Shown here: positions 34,240 to 42,659 of the stretch, piece after piece
How the letters are laid out: each line of letters opens with the position of its first letter
How positions within the stretch are numbered: position 1 is the stretch's first letter
DNA from: VFKU01 sp964620045
Lineage (GTDB): Bacteria > Hydrogenedentota > Hydrogenedentia > Hydrogenedentales > GCA-2746185
DNA length: 64,000 nucleotides
Assembly (NCBI GenBank): GCA_964620045.1
Contig: CAZUJL010000014.1
Coordinates: 1 to 64,000, forward strand
Direction of reading: 5' to 3'
The notes under the pieces: generated by a model
Told to the model about the DNA's origin: nothing
The model's database searches: none
The model's input: the letters and a program-made list of their open reading frames with translations, nothing else
Position numbers and translations under genes: made by a program

Positions 34240-35628
34240 TCAGGAGTTCAGCGGCTTGTCGAATGCCGCGAGCGCGGCTTCTTTCACGATCTCGGCGAGG
34301 CTCGGGTGCGCGTGACTCGTGTGTCCGAGGTCTTCGGCGCTCGCGCCGAAATTAATGGCGACCGCCGCCTCCGCGATGAGATCACCCGCCTGCGCGCCGA
34401 GGATGTGTACGCCGAGAATGCGGTCGGTTTCTTTGTGCGTCAGGACTTTCACGAAGCCTTCGGTCGCATCGAGCGCCTTCGCGCGGGCGTTGGGGAAGTA
34501 GATCGCCTTGCCGACCTTGTACGGAATGCCGGCGCCCGCGAGTTCTTCTTCGGTCTTGCCGACCGAGGCCGCCTCGGGGTGTGTGTACACGACGCCCGGA
34601 ATCGCGTCGTAGTTCACGTGGCCGTAGCCCTTCACGATCGTCTCCACGCACGCGACGGCTTCTTCTTCCGCCTTGTGCGCGAGCATCGGGCCGCGGATGA
34701 GATCGCCGATCGCGTAGACACCGTCCGCCGTCGTGCGGAAGTGATCGTCTACAAGAATGCGGCCGCCTTTGTCGGTCTCGATGCCGACCGTCTCCAGGCC
34801 AATGCCCTGTGAGTTCGGCCGGCGACCGACGCACAGCAGCACGCGATCGCACACGATCGGTTCGCCGCCTTCAATCTCGACGGTGCACTGTGCGCCATTT
34901 ACTTTTGCGCCCATAACCTTCGTGCCGAGGCGGAACTCAATGCCCTGTTTCTTGAAAATTTTCTGCGCTTCGAGGCTGAGCTCGCGATCCATGCCGGGCA
35001 TGATGCGATCGAGGTATTCGAGTACGGTCACCTTCGCGCCCAGCCGGAGCCATACGGAGCCGAGCTCCAAGCCGATCACGCCCGCGCCGATCACGACCAG
35101 GTGCTGCGGCACTTCCGGCCACGCGAGCGCTTCCGTGCTGCCGCCGATGCGATCGCCGTCGGTCTGCACGCCCGGCAGGGGAGCGGTCACGCTGCCGGTG
35201 GCGAGAATGATGTGCTTGGCCGTCAGCGTGCCGGCGTCCTGGCCTTCGATGGTCACCGTCCCCGGACCGGAAAGTTTCCCGCGGCCGGTGTAGCGCGTCA
35301 CGCCGTACTTCTTGAACAGCGAACCCACGCCGCGCGTGAGTCCGCCGACGATTTTGTTCTTGCGCTTCATCATCACGCCGAGATCGAGGCCCACGCCGTT
35401 CGCGGTCACGCCGTGCACGGCCAGATCATGCTGCGCCGCGTGATAGCGGTGGCTCGATTCGAGCAGCGCCTTGCTCGGCACGCACCCCACGCGCAAACAC
35501 GTACCGCCGAGCTCCGCGTTCTCGTCAATGCAGGCCGTGTTCAGCCCAAGCTGCGCCGCGCGAATTGCCGCAATGTATCCGCCGGGCCCGGCGCCGATAA
35601 CTACTAGATCGTGGTTGATTGGTGTCAC
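34240..35628 (-). CDS. lpdA: Dihydrolipoyl dehydrogenase (E3)
   Basis: The 462-residue flavoprotein starts at a GTG (35628) with AGGA eight bases upstream. It has the FAD motif V-I-G-A-G-P-G-G-Y, the redox-active disulfide G-G-T-C-L-R-V-G-C-V-P-S-K (Cys44 and Cys49), the NAD motif V-I-G-A-G-V-I-G-L-E-L-G near 180 and the catalytic H-A-H-P-S-L-A-E near the C-terminus. It reoxidises dihydrolipoyl groups of the SucB core and passes electrons to NAD+. It follows sucA and sucB on the same strand but is separated from sucB by an orphan gene, so its transcription may be partly independent. Confidence 0.95.
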   Translation of the reverse strand: MTPINHDLVVIGAGPGGYIAAIRAAQLGLNTACIDENAELGGTCLRVGCVPSKALLESSHRYHAAQHDLAVHGVTANGVGLDLGVMMKRKNKIVGGLTRGVGSLFKKYGVTRYTGRGKLSGPGTVTIEGQDAGTLTAKHIILATGSVTAPLPGVQTDGDRIGGSTEALAWPEVPQHLVVIGAGVIGLELGSVWLRLGAKVTVLEYLDRIMPGMDRELSLEAQKIFKKQGIEFRLGTKVMGAKVNGAQCTVEIEGGEPIVCDRVLLCVGRRPNSQGIGLETVGIETDKGGRILVDDHFRTTADGVYAIGDLIRGPMLAHKAEEEAVACVETIVKGYGHVNYDAIPGVVYTHPEAASVGKTEEELAGAGIPYKVGKAIYFPNARAKALDATEGFVKVLTHKETDRILGVHILGAQAGDLIAEAAVAINFGASAEDLGHTSHAHPSLAEIVKEAALAAFDKPLNS

Positions 35629-35681
35629 TTGTTTATCCTGTCGAGTGATGTCTGAGAATGTTATTGACGCAAAAACTGGAG

Positions 35682-36221
35682 TTAGTTGTTCCTCGGATAG
35701 TTCCGATCAAGAAAAGCCTTAAACCGCCGGACGTTTTGGTCGCCCTCATAGTCAAGTACGAACGTCTCGCCAAACGTGATACCCAGTTCGCTGAGGCATA
35801 ACTCAAGCATCTTCGAAGTGAGATTAATCATGTCGGAGTCATTCTGAGCTTCAAGATCAACAACCACACTGTCGCCGTCAAATCGAGTGCTATGCGGAAA
35901 AGCTGATTGCAGTGATGTTGAGAGTTGCGTCAACAGTCGCTTGTTATACGGTACTGCCTCGATTGCGGTTCGCTGCATTCCTTTTCCGTCGAAGATCGTT
36001 TTCTTGGATAAAGTCAGGCGTTGAACATTACGGTCGTTCGATTCGCTTAGAGTTGTCATGCCGATATCGGCGGCGAAAATAAAATTCACACTGGTGCCTT
36101 TCAGATAATCCGCTGTCAGCGTTTGCGGAATTGGCGTCGATAGCCATCGACACATCGGAATTGATAGCAAGAACGCCACCGTTATGCAGCCTGGTACGTA
36201 GTAGACCCGAGGCAGTTTCAT
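35682..36221 (-). CDS. Orphan membrane-anchored protein A between sucB and lpdA
   Basis: From the ATG at 36221 the product is 179 residues with a single N-terminal transmembrane segment (Y-V-P-G-C-I-T-V-A-F-L-L-S-I-P-M-C) and a soluble domain outside the cytoplasm. I know no family for it. It resembles the protein at 44010: shared features are T-A-D-Y-L-K-G-T-S-V-N-F-I against T-D-E-V-I-Y-G-M-S-L-N-F-I, a middle helix with L-L-x(4)-L, a V-D-L motif followed by E/N-N-D, a helix with L-E-L/G-C-L, and K-A/N-F-L/M at the end. Base composition is AT-richer than the flanking genes. It is co-oriented with sucB and lpdA (32 and 53 bases away). The ribosome site is weak. Confidence 0.6.
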   Translation of the reverse strand: MKLPRVYYVPGCITVAFLLSIPMCRWLSTPIPQTLTADYLKGTSVNFIFAADIGMTTLSESNDRNVQRLTLSKKTIFDGKGMQRTAIEAVPYNKRLLTQLSTSLQSAFPHSTRFDGDSVVVDLEAQNDSDMINLTSKMLELCLSELGITFGETFVLDYEGDQNVRRFKAFLDRNYPRNN

Positions 36222-36253
36222 TCCTAAACGCAACTCCTGCGTTTTTTATTGGG

Positions 36254-37537
36254 TCAGACTTCAACCAGAATGCGCGCGGGATCTTCGATGCATTCCTTCA
36301 CGCGCACGAGGAATCCGACCGCCTCGCGGCCGTCGATGATGCGGTGATCGTAGGTCAGCGCGAGGTACATCATTGGCCGCGCAACGACGGCGCCGTCGAC
36401 AACGACCGCGCGTTCCTTGATCGCGTGCATGCCGAGGATCGCGCTTTGCGGTGCGTTCACGATCGGCGTGGACATCATCGAGCCGAAGACGCCGCCGTTT
36501 GTGATCGTGAACGTGCCGCCGGAGAGTTCATCGAGCCGGATCTTGCCGTCCCGCGCGCGCTTGCCCATGTCGGAAATGACACGCTCGATCTCGGCGAAGC
36601 TCAGGCGCTCGGCATTGCGCAGCACGGGCACCACGAGACCCTTCTTGCCGCTCACCGCGATGCCAATGTCGTAGTAGTTCTTGTACACGATGTCCTGCCC
36701 GCGGATTTCGGCGTTCGTCGCGGGGTACTGCTTCAGCGCCTCGATCACGGCCTTCACAAAAAACGACATGAAGCCGAGCTTGATGCCGTATTTTTCTTCA
36801 TATTGCCCCTTGTACTCGTTGCGCATCGCCATCACGGCGCTCATGTCGCACTCGTTGAAGGTCGTGAGCAGCGCCATGTTCTGCTGCGCGTTCAATAACG
36901 CTTCCGAAGCCGCGCGCCGCAGCGGCGTCATCCGCACAATTTCTTCTTCGCGACCACCGGCCGACGGAGCGGGAGTGGGAGAGGACGGCGCCAGCGCCGG
37001 ATTCGGCGCCGGGATCGGCGCGCCCTTTGGTTCGGTCGGTGCATGCTTCAGGACGTCTTCTTTCAGCAAGCGCCCGCCCGGACCGCTCGCGGTGACTTCT
37101 TCCGCGCGCACGCCCTTCTCCGCAAGCACACGCTGCGCCGCTGGCATCACGATCGTGCCCGCAGGCACGCGCGCCGTGTCCGGTTTAATCGCTTCGTTTG
37201 CCATGGCCGCTGCCGGAATCGGTTTCGGAGCAGGAGTGGATGCCGTCTGCGCGGCGCCGCCATTGCCCGTCTTGCTTGGCGTAGGTGTGCCAGCGCCCGA
37301 ACCGGCTTCCATGAATCCGATGACTTCGCCGACCACGGCCGGCGTGCCGGTTGGCTTCAAGGCTTGCGTGAGCGTGCCCTCGACGGGCGCGGAGACTTCC
37401 ACCGTCGCCTTGTCGGATTCGATCTCGACGATCGGTTCATCTTTCGCGACGTGGTCGCCGGGCTTCTTGAGCCACGTGCCGATTTCGACTTCCGTGATCG
37501 ATTCGCCGACCGTCGGCACTTTTAATTCAATGGGCAT
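36254..37537 (-). CDS. sucB: Dihydrolipoyl succinyltransferase (E2 of 2-oxoglutarate dehydrogenase)
   Basis: The 427-residue protein has one lipoyl domain (residues 1-76; lipoylated Lys43 in E-S-D-K-A-T-V), a flexible Ala/Pro/Thr-rich linker, a peripheral subunit-binding domain (about 128-170, P-A-A-Q-R-V-L-A-E-K-G, S-G-P-G-G-R-L-L-K-E-D-V) and the catalytic domain with D-H-R-I-I-D-G-R-E-A near 397-406 (His398, Asp402). It transfers the succinyl group to CoA and forms the core of the complex. It lies 33 bases after sucA. The downstream neighbour is the orphan gene at 35682, then lpdA. Confidence 0.95.
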   Translation of the reverse strand: MPIELKVPTVGESITEVEIGTWLKKPGDHVAKDEPIVEIESDKATVEVSAPVEGTLTQALKPTGTPAVVGEVIGFMEAGSGAGTPTPSKTGNGGAAQTASTPAPKPIPAAAMANEAIKPDTARVPAGTIVMPAAQRVLAEKGVRAEEVTASGPGGRLLKEDVLKHAPTEPKGAPIPAPNPALAPSSPTPAPSAGGREEEIVRMTPLRRAASEALLNAQQNMALLTTFNECDMSAVMAMRNEYKGQYEEKYGIKLGFMSFFVKAVIEALKQYPATNAEIRGQDIVYKNYYDIGIAVSGKKGLVVPVLRNAERLSFAEIERVISDMGKRARDGKIRLDELSGGTFTITNGGVFGSMMSTPIVNAPQSAILGMHAIKERAVVVDGAVVARPMMYLALTYDHRIIDGREAVGFLVRVKECIEDPARILVEV

Positions 37538-37570
37538 GATCGCAATCTCCAGACTGGCAACGCTCGCAGC

Positions 37571-40408
37571 TTAGTACCACGAGGTCCGTTGCGTTCCAAA
37601 CGCGACGGACAGGATGGACTTTTGTTCGTTCTTGTGCGCGAAGGCCGAGCCGGTGGCCGGGCTGGCCGACGCGGGCCGGCTGGCGACCGTGAACGGGAAG
37701 CGGCCAAACATGCGCTCGCCGAATTTCCCCTTCATGCGCCGCCACGCGCCCATGTTCTCCGGTTCCTCCTGTACCCACAACACCGGAGTATCGGTCTCGT
37801 AATTCTCGAGCACGGCGTTCAGGTCCGCCGGGTGCAGCGGGTACAACTGTTCGATGCGGATGATCGCGATGTCGTCGCGTTTTTGCGCCACGCGCTCGGC
37901 TTCAAGGTCGTAGTAAATCTTGCCGGAGCACAGCAGAATGCGCTTAATCCCGCGCACACGGCCGCTCGGATCCGGAATAATCCGCTGGAACCGTCCGGCC
38001 GCGAGTTCGTCGATGGGGGAGATCGCCGCCGGATTGCGCAGCAGGCTCTTCGGCGTGAGCACGATGAGCGGTTTGCGCCACGGCCGGCGCACCTGGCGCC
38101 GCATCAAGTGAAACATCTGCGCCGGCGTCGACGGCACGCACACCTGGAAATTGTCTTCGGCCGCGAGCGTGAGGAATCGCTCTACGCGCGCGCTCGAGTG
38201 TTCCGGGCCCATGCCTTCGTAGCCGTGCGGCAGCAGCAGCGTCACGCCGCTCAGGCTGCGCCACTTGTCTTCCGCGGTCGTGATGAACTGGTCGATGATT
38301 ACCTGCGCGCAGTTCACGAAATCGCCGAACTGCGCTTCCCAAATCACGAGTCCATCCGGACACGCGAGGCTGTAGCCGTACTCAAAACCAAGCACCCCGG
38401 CTTCGCACAGCGGGCTGTTCTCGATCGTGATGCGCGCCTGATCGGTGGTGAGGTGCTGCAAGGGCATGTGTCGCTGCCCGGTCTGGTAATCGTGGAACAT
38501 AGCGTGGCGGTGGCTGAACGTGCCGCGTTCGCAGTCCTGCCCCGTCATCCGCACAGGAGCGCCTTCGGTCACGAGCGTGGCAAACGCCAACGCTTCCGCC
38601 GCGGACCAATCCAGCGCGCGCTTATCATCCGCCATTTCGCAGCGGCCTTCGATGAATTTCTCGAGCTTCGGGTGGATCTGAAAACCATCGGGCACGGTGC
38701 ACAGTTTGCGCAGCAGGACCTGCAACTGGCCCTTGTCGACGCCCGTGTCCACTTCCGGCACGGTCTTGTCCGGCCCGCCGCGGTAGTTGCTCCACAATCC
38801 GCGCAGCGCGGACTCCGGCCGGATCTGCGGCTTCGCGCGCGCCTCGGTCAGCGCGGCCTCAAGCCGATCGCGGCGTTCCTGCGCGATGCGCTCGCCGTCT
38901 TCGTGCGTGATGCCGCCGGTGCCGACGAGGCGATCAAGATAGTTCTCGCGCACGGGTTTGCGCTTGGAGATCTCGCGATAGAGGAGAGGCTGCGTGAACG
39001 CCGGCTCATCGTGTTCGTTGTGTCCACGTTTGCGGTAGCAGTACATGTCGATCACAACGTCGCGCTTGAACTGCTTGCGGAATTCCATCGCCAGCGCGAT
39101 CACCTGCGCCACCGCTTCCGGATCTTCGCCGTCCACGTGGAAGATGGGACTCATCAGCATGCGCGCGACGTCGGTGCAGTACCGCGTGGAGGAGTACTGC
39201 ATCGGCGGCGTCGTGAAACCGATCTGGTTGTTCACCACGATGTGCAGCGTGCCGCCCGTGGTGTACGCCGGCAGCCGGCTCAGGTTCAGCGTTTCCTGAA
39301 TGATGCCTTCGCCTGCAAAGGCGGAGTCGCCGTGGATCATCACGCACATGCCGCGCTCGTGGCGCTCGTCGCCGCCGCGTTCCTGCCAGCAGCGCATGCG
39401 CCCCATCGCGACCGGGTTCACATATTCCAGATGGCTCGGGTTAAAGCACAGTGCCAGATGCACCTTGCGGCCCTGCATCGTGTTCCACTCGGTGTGGTAT
39501 CCGAGGTGATACTTCACGTCACCGCCGCCGAGGAAAGATTCCGGATCTTTGTCCTCGTATTCGCGGAAAATCTGCGCGGGGTCCTTGCCCATGATGTTCG
39601 CGAGCACGTTCAGGCGCCCGCGGTGGGCCATCGCGAACACGACCTCTTCAATGTTCTGGTCGCCCGCGCGCTCGATGCACATTTCCAGCAGGGGGATAAG
39701 GCTTTCCGCGCCTTCCAGCGAAAAGCTCTTCGCGCCCGGATATTTCTTCTGGATGAATTCTTCGAACACCGTCGCGTCGGTCAGGCGCGTGAGAATGCGC
39801 AGCTGCTGCTTGCGTTCGAGCGTGATGCGGTTTTCCGTCCGCTCCATCCAGCTTTGCAGCCAGTCGCGGATTTCCAAATCGTCCACGTGCATGAACTGCA
39901 CGCCGATCGAGCGGCAATAGGTGTTCTGCAGGCGCACGATGATCTCGCGCAGCGTCAGCGGGCCTTCGCCCATGATCGACTGCGCCGCGAATTTCTTTTC
40001 AAAGTCCGCGGTCGTGAAGCCGTAGTAGGTCGGGTCGAGCTCGGGCAGTTCCACCGCCGGCGTGCCCACCGCGCTGCTGCACGCCATCAAATGGCCGCGC
40101 ACGCGGTAGTTTCGGATCAGCATGTCGACTTTGTGCTGAAGCGCGGTCGCGTCCTGATGCGAGGCCGGCGCGGATGCGCCGTTGCCGTTCGCTTTGTATC
40201 CGTTGACGCGCGCGGGATTGAAGATCGACGTGGGGTGGAAGGAGGGGCCGATGCGCGAGTGCGCGGCGTGTGCCGTGCCGCCATTCAGCGACGCGAAATA
40301 ACGCGCCCACTCATCCGAGACCGACGAGGGATCCTGCAGATACTCCTCGTAAAGCTCTTCGACAAACGCGAGACTGTGCCCGCTGGGATGCGATCCCTCG
40401 TTACTCAT
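37571..40408 (-). CDS. sucA: 2-oxoglutarate dehydrogenase E1 component
   Basis: From the ATG at 40408 the protein is 945 residues, the usual size for E1o. The N-terminal helix S-L-A-F-V-E-E-L-Y-E-E-Y-L-Q-D-P is the E2-binding segment of these enzymes. The thiamine diphosphate fold has G-D-S-A-F-A-G-E-G and V-V-N-N-Q-I-G-F-T-T, and H-R-G-R-L-N-V-L is the conserved substrate region. It decarboxylates 2-oxoglutarate and transfers the succinyl group to lipoyl-SucB. A TTG further upstream (40483) would add 25 residues but lacks support. The divergent arsM operon shares the upstream region. Confidence 0.95.
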   Translation of the reverse strand: MSNEGSHPSGHSLAFVEELYEEYLQDPSSVSDEWARYFASLNGGTAHAAHSRIGPSFHPTSIFNPARVNGYKANGNGASAPASHQDATALQHKVDMLIRNYRVRGHLMACSSAVGTPAVELPELDPTYYGFTTADFEKKFAAQSIMGEGPLTLREIIVRLQNTYCRSIGVQFMHVDDLEIRDWLQSWMERTENRITLERKQQLRILTRLTDATVFEEFIQKKYPGAKSFSLEGAESLIPLLEMCIERAGDQNIEEVVFAMAHRGRLNVLANIMGKDPAQIFREYEDKDPESFLGGGDVKYHLGYHTEWNTMQGRKVHLALCFNPSHLEYVNPVAMGRMRCWQERGGDERHERGMCVMIHGDSAFAGEGIIQETLNLSRLPAYTTGGTLHIVVNNQIGFTTPPMQYSSTRYCTDVARMLMSPIFHVDGEDPEAVAQVIALAMEFRKQFKRDVVIDMYCYRKRGHNEHDEPAFTQPLLYREISKRKPVRENYLDRLVGTGGITHEDGERIAQERRDRLEAALTEARAKPQIRPESALRGLWSNYRGGPDKTVPEVDTGVDKGQLQVLLRKLCTVPDGFQIHPKLEKFIEGRCEMADDKRALDWSAAEALAFATLVTEGAPVRMTGQDCERGTFSHRHAMFHDYQTGQRHMPLQHLTTDQARITIENSPLCEAGVLGFEYGYSLACPDGLVIWEAQFGDFVNCAQVIIDQFITTAEDKWRSLSGVTLLLPHGYEGMGPEHSSARVERFLTLAAEDNFQVCVPSTPAQMFHLMRRQVRRPWRKPLIVLTPKSLLRNPAAISPIDELAAGRFQRIIPDPSGRVRGIKRILLCSGKIYYDLEAERVAQKRDDIAIIRIEQLYPLHPADLNAVLENYETDTPVLWVQEEPENMGAWRRMKGKFGERMFGRFPFTVASRPASASPATGSAFAHKNEQKSILSVAFGTQRTSWY

Positions 40409-40508
40409 CCACCCGCTGACTTCTGCGCGCCGGGACGCAACACGCCTCGACGCACGTGGCTCGGGCCCCTGAAACCCGGCCAAAAGAGTTTCGTAGAACG
40501 CTTATTCT

Positions 40509-40626
40509 AGCGTATTTATAAGGAGATTTCGAGTGTCAAGAGATTACCATTTGGTAGGTATTTAAGCATCCTTGATTTTTCAGTAAAATCAGAATAAACT
40601 TATAAATAAGCAACGAGGAGTTCGAC
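40509..40626. promoter_or_regulatory. AT-rich divergent promoter region of sucAB and the arsM operon
   Basis: For the rightward unit, TATAAA (40601-40606) is a good -10 box, and a 7-bp inverted repeat TGATTTT/AAAATCA (40573-40579 and 40585-40591) lies over the likely -35 area, a place for a repressor. For the leftward unit, TTGACA is present on the minus strand (40539 to 40534), without an equally good -10 at normal spacing. A second small dyad TACCA-TT-TGGTA (40546-40557) lies between them. Confidence 0.45.
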
Positions 40627-40908
40627 ATGAAAAAGCCCACAGATACCTGCTGCTCGGTCCCGGGCGGATTCCAAGTCGATGCTGTTGTTTCGGTCGACGA
40701 ACGCGGCCAGATGATTCTTCCCAAAGAGCTGCGCGCTCGCGCTGGCATTAAGCCGGGCGACAAGCTCGCGCTGATCTCGTGGGAAAAGGACGGCGAGGTC
40801 TGCTGCATGTCGTTGGTGAAGACGTCAGCATTCGCTGACATGGTTAAGGGTCTGTTAGGGCCCATGATGCAGGAACTCGGAACTTCCCAAACAGGAGAAT
40901 CGCGATGA
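40627..40908 (+). CDS. AbrB/SpoVT-like DNA-binding protein, HgcAB-associated (HgcC-like) type
   Basis: The 93-residue protein has an AbrB-type swapped-hairpin domain at residues 18-60 (V-D-E-R-G-Q-M-I-L-P-K-E-L-R, then G-I-K-P-G-D-K-L-A-L). It has an N-terminal Cys8-Cys9 pair and a second Cys59-Cys60 pair in G-E-V-C-C-M-S, then a helical tail ending in K-G-L-L-G-P-M-M-Q-E-L. The sequence is close to what I remember for the HgcAB-associated family, but no hgcA or hgcB is in the window. It overlaps arsM by four bases (ATGA). The paired cysteines and the neighbour suggest an arsenic- or thiol-metal-responsive regulator (inference). GAGGAG precedes the ATG. Confidence 0.8.
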   Translation: MKKPTDTCCSVPGGFQVDAVVSVDERGQMILPKELRARAGIKPGDKLALISWEKDGEVCCMSLVKTSAFADMVKGLLGPMMQELGTSQTGESR

Positions 40909-41756
40909 CCCCCGACATTCGTGACGCCGTCAAGGAACGCTACGGCAAGATCGCGCAACGCCAACCCGCTTCGTGTTGCGGCACCGGCGCGCCAACATCG
41001 GCCGAGACCATGAGCGGCGCGGTGGGGTATGGCGCCGAAGAGATGAAGGCCGTTCCCGACGGTGCGAATCTCGGCCTCGGCTGTGGCAATCCTGTCGCGC
41101 TCGCCGCGTTGCGCGAAGGCGATACCGTGCTCGATCTCGGTTCCGGCGCTGGCTTCGATGCCTTCCTCGCCGCGAAGCGCGTGGGGGAGAAGGGCCGCGT
41201 GATCGGCGTGGACATGACGCCCGAAATGCTCGCGAAGGCACGCGTGAACGCGACGCGCGGCGGCTATGCCAACGTAGAATTTCACGAGGGTCACATCGAG
41301 GCGTTGCCGCTCGAAGACAATTCCGTCGACGTAGTGATTTCGAACTGTGTGATCAATCTTTCGCCGGACAAGCCGAAAGTGTTTCGCGAGATCCAGCGCG
41401 TGCTGAAACCCGGCGGGCGTTTCTTCATTTCGGATTTGGTGCTGCTGGAAGAATTGCCCGCGGCGTTGAAGGCGTCCGAAGCGGTTTATTGCGCGTGCAT
41501 CGGCGGCGCGTCGCTGAAGAAAGACTATATTGCCGCCATGCTGGCCGCCGGTCTGCGCGACATCCAGATTGCAAAAGAGGCTGTCTATCAGTCGGAACTC
41601 TTCACAGCCGATCCGCGCGCCAAGGAATTACTAGGCAAGATGCCGGAACTCACTCCCGAGATGATCAAGCGCGCCGCAAATTCCGTCGTTAGTGTGCAGA
41701 TTGAGGGTAACAAAGGCCCCGGAGTGATCGGCGCGTGCTGCGGCGGTCACTGCTAG
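40905..41756 (+). CDS. arsM: Arsenite S-adenosylmethionine methyltransferase
   Basis: The 283-residue protein has the SAM-binding motif V-L-D-L-G-S-G-A-G-F-D (75-85) and V-D-M-T-P-E-M. The three cysteines of ArsM that hold As(III) are present as Cys60 (G-L-G-C-G-N-P), Cys148 (S-N-C-V-I-N-L) and Cys198 (C-A-C-I-G-G). The Cys24-Cys25 pair at the N-terminus and the C-terminal C-C-G-G-H-C are extra likely metal-binding sites. It methylates arsenite to mono-, di- and trimethylated forms. It is translationally coupled to the AbrB-type gene and lies between sucCD and sucAB on the opposite strand, as if inserted there. Confidence 0.95.
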   Translation: MTPDIRDAVKERYGKIAQRQPASCCGTGAPTSAETMSGAVGYGAEEMKAVPDGANLGLGCGNPVALAALREGDTVLDLGSGAGFDAFLAAKRVGEKGRVIGVDMTPEMLAKARVNATRGGYANVEFHEGHIEALPLEDNSVDVVISNCVINLSPDKPKVFREIQRVLKPGGRFFISDLVLLEELPAALKASEAVYCACIGGASLKKDYIAAMLAAGLRDIQIAKEAVYQSELFTADPRAKELLGKMPELTPEMIKRAANSVVSVQIEGNKGPGVIGACCGGHC

Positions 41757-41783
41757 CCGCAACACGCGCTTTGTAATCAGAGA

Positions 41784-42659
41784 TTAGCTAACGCCGAGCT
41801 TACGCTCCACCAGCGCCACGACATCGCTGATGAGACCTGCCACTTCCACGCCGTAGGCTTTCATCTTGGCAATCTTGGACGCGGCAGTATCATCTTCGCC
41901 GCCCACGATCGCGCCCGCATGGCCCATGCGTTTGCCCGGCGGTGCGGTTAATCCGGCCATGAAGCCGACCACGGGTTTGGTCATCTTTTCTTTGGCGTAG
42001 CGCGCCGCGTCGACTTCGTCCTGGCCGCCGATTTCGCCGCAGATCACGACGGCTTCGGTCTGCGTGTCCTTTTCGAAGAGCGGGAGCAGGTCGATGAACT
42101 TGCTGCCGATGACGGGGTCGCCGCCGATGCCGACACAGGTGCTCTCGCCGAGGCCGTGCAGCGTCAGTTCGTTCACGATTTCATAGGTCAGCGTGCCGCT
42201 GCGCGAGATCACGCCCACGCGCCCGGCCTTGTGGATGCTCGCCGGCATGATGCCGATCTTGCACTCGCCCGGCGTGATAAGACCGGGGCAGTTCGGCCCG
42301 ATGAGGCGCACGCCGTTCGCGGTCAGCAACTCGTACGCTTCGAGCGCGTCGAGCGTCGGCACGCCTTCCGTGATCGCCACGAGCAACTTGATGCCCGAGG
42401 TGGCGGCATCGATCATCGCGTCCTTCGCGAACTTCGCGGGCACGTACATGATCGACACATCCGCGCCGGTCGCCGCGACGGCTTCCTTGCACGAGTTGTA
42501 GATCGGCCGATCGAGGATCGACTGGCCGCCCTTGCCGGGCGTCACGCCCGCGACGATGTTCGTGCCGTAGTCGATCATCTGCTTGGAATGGAACGAGCCG
42601 TCGCGGCCCGTGATCCCCTGCACGATGACTTTGGTGTTTTTGTTGACGAGAATGCTCAT
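41784..42659 (-). CDS. sucD: Succinyl-CoA synthetase alpha subunit
   Basis: The 291-residue protein has the CoA-binding Rossmann segment V-I-V-Q-G-I-T-G-R-D-G-S-F-H, G-P-N-C-P-G-L-I near 121, and the phosphorylated histidine His247 in G-H-A-G-A-I. With SucC it makes succinate and a nucleoside triphosphate from succinyl-CoA. It overlaps sucC by four bases (ATGA), indicating translational coupling. The 3' end faces arsM, 27 bases away, without an evident terminator. Confidence 0.95.
   Translation of the reverse strand: MSILVNKNTKVIVQGITGRDGSFHSKQMIDYGTNIVAGVTPGKGGQSILDRPIYNSCKEAVAATGADVSIMYVPAKFAKDAMIDAATSGIKLLVAITEGVPTLDALEAYELLTANGVRLIGPNCPGLITPGECKIGIMPASIHKAGRVGVISRSGTLTYEIVNELTLHGLGESTCVGIGGDPVIGSKFIDLLPLFEKDTQTEAVVICGEIGGQDEVDAARYAKEKMTKPVVGFMAGLTAPPGKRMGHAGAIVGGEDDTAASKIAKMKAYGVEVAGLISDVVALVERKLGVS

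Noticed and set aside
37589..40510. 973-residue open frame on the plus strand opposite sucA
   Set aside because: It is the antisense shadow of sucA. Its composition is dominated by Arg, Ala, His and Val as expected from GC-rich antisense codons, and it has no recognisable domain.
40627..41756. Possible mercury methylation (hgc) locus
   Set aside because: The AbrB protein looks HgcC-like, but no hgcA (corrinoid membrane protein) or hgcB (ferredoxin) frame exists in the window and the partner is clearly arsM.
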